The notes below the pieces were generated by a model. The model was not told where the DNA came from. It did no database searches and was given only the letters and a program-made list of their open reading frames with translations. From assembly GCA_024762655.1 (NCBI GenBank), contig JANTHB010000020.1:1-45775 (forward strand): a stretch of DNA of 45,775 nucleotides, in the 5' to 3' direction. Each line of letters opens with the position of its first letter. The first letter of the stretch is position 1. This DNA comes from Bacteroidales bacterium (lineage in GTDB: Bacteria; Bacteroidota; Bacteroidia; Bacteroidales; VadinHA17). Both the position numbers and the translations under genes were made by a program. Positions 41,779 through 45,775 of the stretch are shown in pieces.

Positions 41779-43254
41779 TTAGTATGCTTTGGCAAAGAGC
41801 ACTCTTCTTTTGGAAGGTTTTCGGGTTACGATACATTTTCCTTCTTCTGCGGGGGTATCTACCGGAATGAGACGCAGGGTGGCTTTGGTTTCTTCTTTGA
41901 TTTTCAGTTCGGTTTCTGTAGTTCCGTCCCAGTGTGCCAGCACAAAACCTCCTTCTTTCTCAAGCACGTCCCTGAACTCTTCGTAAGTATCTACCGTATG
42001 AATATGACTGTTTCTGTATGCCAGGGCTTTATCATAGATATGCTGTTGTATATCTTCCAGCAGGGATGGGATTTTTGATGCCAATGCTTCCAGTGAGTAT
42101 GTATTTTTTTCCAAGGTATCCCTGCGGGCCACTTCCACGGTGCCGTTGGCCAGGTCTCTGGGGCCGATGGCGATGCGCACGGGAACGCCTTTCACTTCAT
42201 ACTCCGCAAATTTCCAGCCCGGTTTGTGCGTGTCCCGGTCATCGTATTTGGCAGATATGCCGAGATTTTTCAACGCTTCGAGCAATTTTTCAGCTACCCC
42301 GGTAATTTGATCCAGTTCTTCTTTCTGTTTATAAATAGGGACAATAATAACCTGCAAAGGAGCCAGCCTGGGGGGCAATACCAATCCGTTGTCATCCGAA
42401 TGGGCCATGATGAGGGCTCCCATAAGGCGGGTAGATACACCCCAGGAGGTGGCCCAAACATATTCGAGTTTCCCGGATTTATCCAGAAATTTCACATCGA
42501 ACGCTTTGGCAAAGTTCTGGCCCAGAAAGTGGGACGTTCCTGCCTGCAGGGCTTTCCCGTCCTGCATCAGGGCTTCAATGGCATAGGTCTCCAGGGCCCC
42601 GGCAAAGCGTTCGTTTTCCGACTTCACGCCCTTCAGTACCGGGATGGCCATATATTTCTCAGCGAACTCGGCATAAAGGTTGATGATTTTCAGCGTTTCC
42701 TCAACCGCCTCTTCCCGGGTAGCATGAGCGGTATGCCCTTCCTGCCAGAGAAATTCGGCCGTGCGCAGGAACAAACGGGTACGCATCTCCCACCGCACTA
42801 CATTGGCCCATTGGTTGATCAGCAGGGGCAGGTCACGATACGATTGGATCCACCCTTTGTAAGTGTTCCAGATGATCGTCTCGGAGGTGGGCCGTACGAT
42901 CAGCTCTTCCTCCAGTTTAGCCGCTTCATCCACAATCACCCCCTTACCATCCGGGTCGTTTTTTAACCGGTAATGGGTGACTACCGCACATTCTTTGGCG
43001 AAACCTTCTACATGGGAAGCTTCTTTACTAAAAAAAGATTTGGGAATAAACAAGGGAAAATAAGCATTCACATGGCCCGTGTCCTTGAACATCTTATCCA
43101 GTTGAGCCTGGATCTTTTCCCAGATTGCATACCCATTCGGTTTTATAACCATACAACCCCTGACGGCAGAATTTTCTGCCAGATCAGCCTTGGTTACCAG
43201 GTTGTTATACCATTGTGAGTAGTCTTCTGAACGAGGGGTGATTTCCTTTGCCAT
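41779..43254 (-). CDS. proS: ProS, prolyl-tRNA synthetase (archaeal/eukaryal type)
   Basis: 491 aa from the ATG at 43254, where homology starts ([17 protein letters not shown]); the open frame runs 22 codons further but that part is hydrophobic and unrelated. Class II synthetase motifs: [47 protein letters not shown] and [15 protein letters not shown], then the anticodon-binding domain ending in [18 protein letters not shown]. It lacks the YbaK insertion of the standard bacterial form, as in other Bacteroidetes. Confidence 0.96.
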   Translation of the reverse strand: MAKEITPRSEDYSQWYNNLVTKADLAENSAVRGCMVIKPNGYAIWEKIQAQLDKMFKDTGHVNAYFPLFIPKSFFSKEASHVEGFAKECAVVTHYRLKNDPDGKGVIVDEAAKLEEELIVRPTSETIIWNTYKGWIQSYRDLPLLINQWANVVRWEMRTRLFLRTAEFLWQEGHTAHATREEAVEETLKIINLYAEFAEKYMAIPVLKGVKSENERFAGALETYAIEALMQDGKALQAGTSHFLGQNFAKAFDVKFLDKSGKLEYVWATSWGVSTRLMGALIMAHSDDNGLVLPPRLAPLQVIIVPIYKQKEELDQITGVAEKLLEALKNLGISAKYDDRDTHKPGWKFAEYEVKGVPVRIAIGPRDLANGTVEVARRDTLEKNTYSLEALASKIPSLLEDIQQHIYDKALAYRNSHIHTVDTYEEFRDVLEKEGGFVLAHWDGTTETELKIKEETKATLRLIPVDTPAEEGKCIVTRKPSKRRVLFAKAY

Positions 43255-43331
43255 AATTTTTGGTATGGTATTTGATTTATTTTGGTTGAGAACTGCAAAG
43301 AAAAAAATTATCAACGACAAATAAAAACAAT

Positions 43332-43338
43332 AGGAGGT
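43332..43338 (+). promoter_or_regulatory. strong Shine-Dalgarno sequence
   Basis: AGGAGGT, 4 bp before the ATG of the Tyr/His-rich secreted protein. Strong SD sequences are uncommon in Bacteroidetes genes and are absent from most other starts in this window, so this one supports the start and suggests high expression. Confidence 0.7.
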
Positions 43339-43342
43339 AGTT

Positions 43343-44497
43343 ATGAAAACAAATCTTACATATAAAACAATGATGATGTTGATATCATTACTTTTGTTAC
43401 CCTCCGCATACTCATCCGCCGCCGGATATGAGGATGGTTATGTGCATGTCGGAGCAACGGTTACCTTTCATGCTCCGGTTGTATCTTACTCCTACAGGAT
43501 CCACCACTTTTATCATCCTGCAACCGTCATAAATTATTTTTATGATCCGGTGTTTACCGATTCTTATTGGTATCCTTACGATGGATACTACTGGGATGAT
43601 CCTTATTATATGGGGAGTAGTTTTTATGCCGGTTATACCGCATATGTTGGTTTTACCTTTGGCATTTCCTGGGGTTATCCCGTATATTTCGGGAGCAGGT
43701 ATGCATGGAGAGCTCCTGTTTATCATTCCTGGCGCTACAGGCCTGTGTTCTATAATTACAGAGTCCCCTACTACTACTCATCCTCCCATTTTTCAAACCG
43801 GTACTATTATGGGAACTCTTACACCCGTAATACCTATTACAACAATTATACCTACCGGGATGGTTACCGTTCAAACAACCGCATCAACAATCATGTAAAT
43901 AATCACATCAACAACCATGTGAACAACCATGTGAATAACCATGTAAACAACCACGTCAACAACCATGTGGATAACAGAGGACGTTCGCGGGGACAGGGGC
44001 AGGCATCCCAGCGGAGCTACGGGGTACGTAACAGTGGAAACAACAGAAGAGTAGCAAACAGTAATTCTTCACAAAGGACCGTATCCAGGTATTCTTCCCC
44101 TTCAACTGTGCGTGCCGGGAGTGCCCGTCCGAGCGGAACCGTCCGGAAAAGTACAAGCAATAGCGGAAGAACAATTACTTCAAATGTTCACCGGAGAAAT
44201 CCGGGGCAGCGTTTCTCCGGTATCTCTACCAGGACCACCACAAGAAGTAATTATAATGCCAACGGTCGCAGCAGAACCCAGGCTATGCGTACTTCTGCGG
44301 TAAGATCACGGACCAGCACAGGTTCACATACCACGGGTTACCGGAGTTCCCGGACCACGGTTAAGCGGGTGAGTGTTAGCAAGCCGGCCGTCAGACGTTC
44401 CTCCGGCCATGTGGCAACAAAAGCTCATTCTTCCCGTTCCGCCGGAACCACCAGACGGTCTGCCGAAAAGAATACTTCCCGGGGCCATCGCAGATAG
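43343..44497 (+). CDS. exported low-complexity protein: Tyr-rich N-terminal half, NNHV repeats, Ser/Thr/Arg-rich tail
   Basis: 384 aa, no recognised family. A signal peptide ([19 protein letters not shown]...SSAA) is followed by a Tyr/Trp/Phe/His-rich segment up to ~175, eight four-residue NNH(V/I)-type repeats (~178-209), then a strongly basic tail rich in Arg, Ser and Thr. No lipobox. Such composition suggests a structural or matrix/envelope protein that may bind anionic polymers; function unknown. It is divergent from proS, has a strong SD and ends at a clear terminator, so it is a single-gene unit. The next gene has the same overall plan. Confidence 0.8.
   Translation: MKTNLTYKTMMMLISLLLLPSAYSSAAGYEDGYVHVGATVTFHAPVVSYSYRIHHFYHPATVINYFYDPVFTDSYWYPYDGYYWDDPYYMGSSFYAGYTAYVGFTFGISWGYPVYFGSRYAWRAPVYHSWRYRPVFYNYRVPYYYSSSHFSNRYYYGNSYTRNTYYNNYTYRDGYRSNNRINNHVNNHINNHVNNHVNNHVNNHVNNHVDNRGRSRGQGQASQRSYGVRNSGNNRRVANSNSSQRTVSRYSSPSTVRAGSARPSGTVRKSTSNSGRTITSNVHRRNPGQRFSGISTRTTTRSNYNANGRSRTQAMRTSAVRSRTSTGSHTTGYRSSRTTVKRVSVSKPAVRRSSGHVATKAHSSRSAGTTRRSAEKNTSRGHRR
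43874..43969 (+). repeat. 12-bp tandem repeat encoding NNH(V/I)
   Basis: Eight 12-bp units ([12 protein letters not shown], then five NNHV) in frame within the secreted protein. Codons vary (aac/aat, cat/cac, gta/gtg/gtc/atc), so the repeat is older than a recent slippage event and the amino-acid pattern appears to be selected. Confidence 0.8.
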
Positions 44498-44522
44498 CGT
44501 AGATAATAAATAGATACTTTAG

Positions 44523-44549
44523 AAAAAAGAGCCACCCGGCTCTTTTTTT
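44523..44549 (+). terminator. rho-independent terminator of the Tyr/His-rich gene
   Basis: AAAAAAGAGCC (44523-44533) and GGCTCTTTTTT (44538-44548) form an 11-bp perfect stem with an ACCC loop and a T-run, 26 bp after the stop codon. Confidence 0.9.
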
Positions 44550-44621
44550 ATGGTTATTTGTTTGTATCTGTTTGTTTATATGTTCTTTGCTGTTTTTTTG
44601 TTATTTTCAGGAAAGTTTTTA

Positions 44622-44629
44622 TACATTTG
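44622..44629 (+). promoter_or_regulatory. Bacteroidetes-type promoter of the Tyr-rich lipoprotein gene
   Basis: TACATTTG matches the -7 consensus, with TTTG at 44597-44600 at a -33-like spacing (21 bp). The leader would be ~105 nt. Confidence 0.55.
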
Positions 44630-44726
44630 TTCAGATTAACGAAAAAGAAATAATAGGTACAGGTTCTTACGAAAAACGGTTTTTGGTATGATATTTGTTT
44701 CTTATTCAATGAGAAAAAATTTATGA

Positions 44727-44733
44727 AGGAGGG
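44727..44733 (+). promoter_or_regulatory. strong Shine-Dalgarno sequence deciding the lipoprotein start
   Basis: AGGAGGG lies 7 bp before the ATG at 44741. An in-frame ATG at 44723 would place this element inside the gene, so 44741 is the start. Confidence 0.7.
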
Positions 44734-44740
44734 ACCAGAA

Positions 44741-45775
44741 ATGAAAACAAGATTTTTAATAATACCGGCTTTTATAGCAGCTTTGATCCTGGGAGGATGT
44801 GCATCAGGTGGTTATATCACGGATGATGTTTATTATATCCCGCAGGGTGAAACCACCGTTCAGGCTGGTACAACCGTGAGAACAAATGCAGGAACGACCG
44901 CCCGGCAACCGGCACAAGCTTCGGGGGATGAGGTTTTTTCTGCTATTGATGATTATTACAGGGATAATACCTACAATGAGGATACCTTGCAGCTGTCCCA
45001 GCAGGAGGCTGCTGCCAACCAGGGAGGAAATGTTATAATCAACAATTATGATGGGTCCTATGCTGCGCGTATCAATCATTTCTTTTATCCTTCACTCGGA
45101 TTAAACTATTATGATCCTTTTTATTACGGTGCGGGCCTTTATGATCCTTATGATCCGTTTTATAGCCCCGGCCTGAGTTTTTCCATGGGATACGGTTTCG
45201 GTTTAGGTTACGGATATGGCCTTGGTATGGGATACGGTTATCCTTTCTACAATTCGTGGTATAGTCCCTTTTATCCGTATTCTCCCTATTCCTACTATCC
45301 TTATTATGGAGGATACTACTATGGGTATACGGGTGTGTATCCTGATTTTGAGAAGAACTACAACCGTAAATACGGACACCGGAATTCGGTAGCCTCCAAT
45401 CGTCTTTACAGTCCGAGGAGCGGCGGATCCATCTCACCGGCCAAGAGTAGTTTTATTCCTTCCGATTCGAGAAGGGTGAGTGGAACCCGCAGAACTACAG
45501 GGACCTCTGCTACGGCGTCACAACCCAGGACCTCCGGCAATGTTTCCACCACAAGAACGAGAGGTGCCGGTACCACCGCTACATCGGCAAAACAGGCTAC
45601 TACACGCACTACTACCTACCAGCCCAGACGTACCTCTCAGGGTACAACTCACGTAAGGACTACCCGGCTGCCGCAGAGTACAACTACCCGGACTGCTACA
45701 AGCCAGCACCGGTCCACCACGACCACCAGAAGTCTGGGAAGAACCTACGTGCCGAGATATACCAATACCAGAGCT
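44741..45775 (+). CDS. Tyr/Gly-rich lipoprotein with Thr/Arg/Ser-rich tail (3' end outside window)
   Basis: 345 codons without stop up to the window edge, so the gene is partial. It begins MKTRFLIIPAFIAALILGGC; the lipobox LGGC makes Cys20 the acylated residue. The middle (~115-210) is extremely rich in Tyr, Gly, Pro and Asp (for example GFGLGYGYGLGMGYGYPF), and from ~215 the chain is basic and rich in Thr, Ser and Arg. The plan parallels that of the preceding secreted gene: aromatic N-terminal part, basic low-complexity tail. A surface or matrix structural role is a guess; no family recognised. Confidence 0.8.
   Translation, partial: MKTRFLIIPAFIAALILGGCASGGYITDDVYYIPQGETTVQAGTTVRTNAGTTARQPAQASGDEVFSAIDDYYRDNTYNEDTLQLSQQEAAANQGGNVIINNYDGSYAARINHFFYPSLGLNYYDPFYYGAGLYDPYDPFYSPGLSFSMGYGFGLGYGYGLGMGYGYPFYNSWYSPFYPYSPYSYYPYYGGYYYGYTGVYPDFEKNYNRKYGHRNSVASNRLYSPRSGGSISPAKSSFIPSDSRRVSGTRRTTGTSATASQPRTSGNVSTTRTRGAGTTATSAKQATTRTTTYQPRRTSQGTTHVRTTRLPQSTTTRTATSQHRSTTTTRSLGRTYVPRYTNTRA

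Overview
The window (45,775 bp, both strands gene-dense) looks like a chromosomal segment of an anaerobic or facultatively anaerobic member of the Bacteroidota. Reasons: promoter-like TAnnTTTG boxes (the Bacteroidetes -7 element) lie upstream of several genes; there is a Bacteroidetes-type serine palmitoyltransferase, a DUF4954 protein, a menaquinone locus, an archaeal/eukaryal-type ProS, and many secreted proteins or lipoproteins. No rRNA, tRNA, CRISPR array, insertion sequence or phage gene was seen.

Region 1 (11-11902, minus strand) is one tightly packed transcription unit. It starts with a dihydroorotate-dehydrogenase-like flavoprotein. It continues with Mrp-antiporter-like membrane subunits (MnhE, MnhF, MnhG, DUF4040, a MbhE-MnhB fusion, MnhC, an MnhD-like and a second NuoL/N-like antiporter subunit). 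It ends with NuoH-, NuoB-, NuoC- and NuoD-like subunits and a fusion of a NuoI-like ferredoxin to a GltD/NfnB-like NADPH flavoprotein. Gene order, two antiporter-like subunits, loss of the NiFe ligands and a three-cysteine proximal cluster all match the archaeal Mbx/MBS (membrane-bound sulfane sulfur reductase) type rather than a hydrogenase or true complex I. This is the most unusual system in the window: a predicted ion-pumping, NAD(P)H- or ferredoxin-linked respiratory complex.

Region 2 (12148-23216) holds a MORN-repeat protein, a long lysine-2,3-aminomutase-like radical SAM protein, and a nearly complete menaquinone pathway (menI-like thioesterase, menF, menD, menB, menA, menC, menE, all minus strand). 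The men genes are split between menA and menC by a small secreted beta-barrel-like protein and a 330-bp cluster of short palindromes bounded by a 31-bp direct repeat.

Region 3 (23471-29502, minus) is a five-gene cluster of exported and cytoplasmic proteins typical of carbohydrate or sugar-derivative catabolism: a UROD-like enzyme, a DUF6807/PmoA-like protein, a ThuA-like protein and two exported Gfo/Idh/MocA oxidoreductases. Its substrate cannot be read from sequence.

Region 4 (29703-43254) is mostly housekeeping and envelope: serine palmitoyltransferase (sphingolipids), DUF4954 acyltransferase-like protein, GlmS, TilS, a dynamin-like GTPase, a 2-Cys peroxiredoxin, an Omp85-family barrel protein, an unknown 230-aa protein and ProS. 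Region 5 (43343 to the right edge, plus strand) carries two consecutive exported Tyr-rich, Ser/Thr/Arg-tailed low-complexity proteins, the second a lipoprotein cut by the window edge. Both have strong Shine-Dalgarno sequences, which is uncommon for this phylum.
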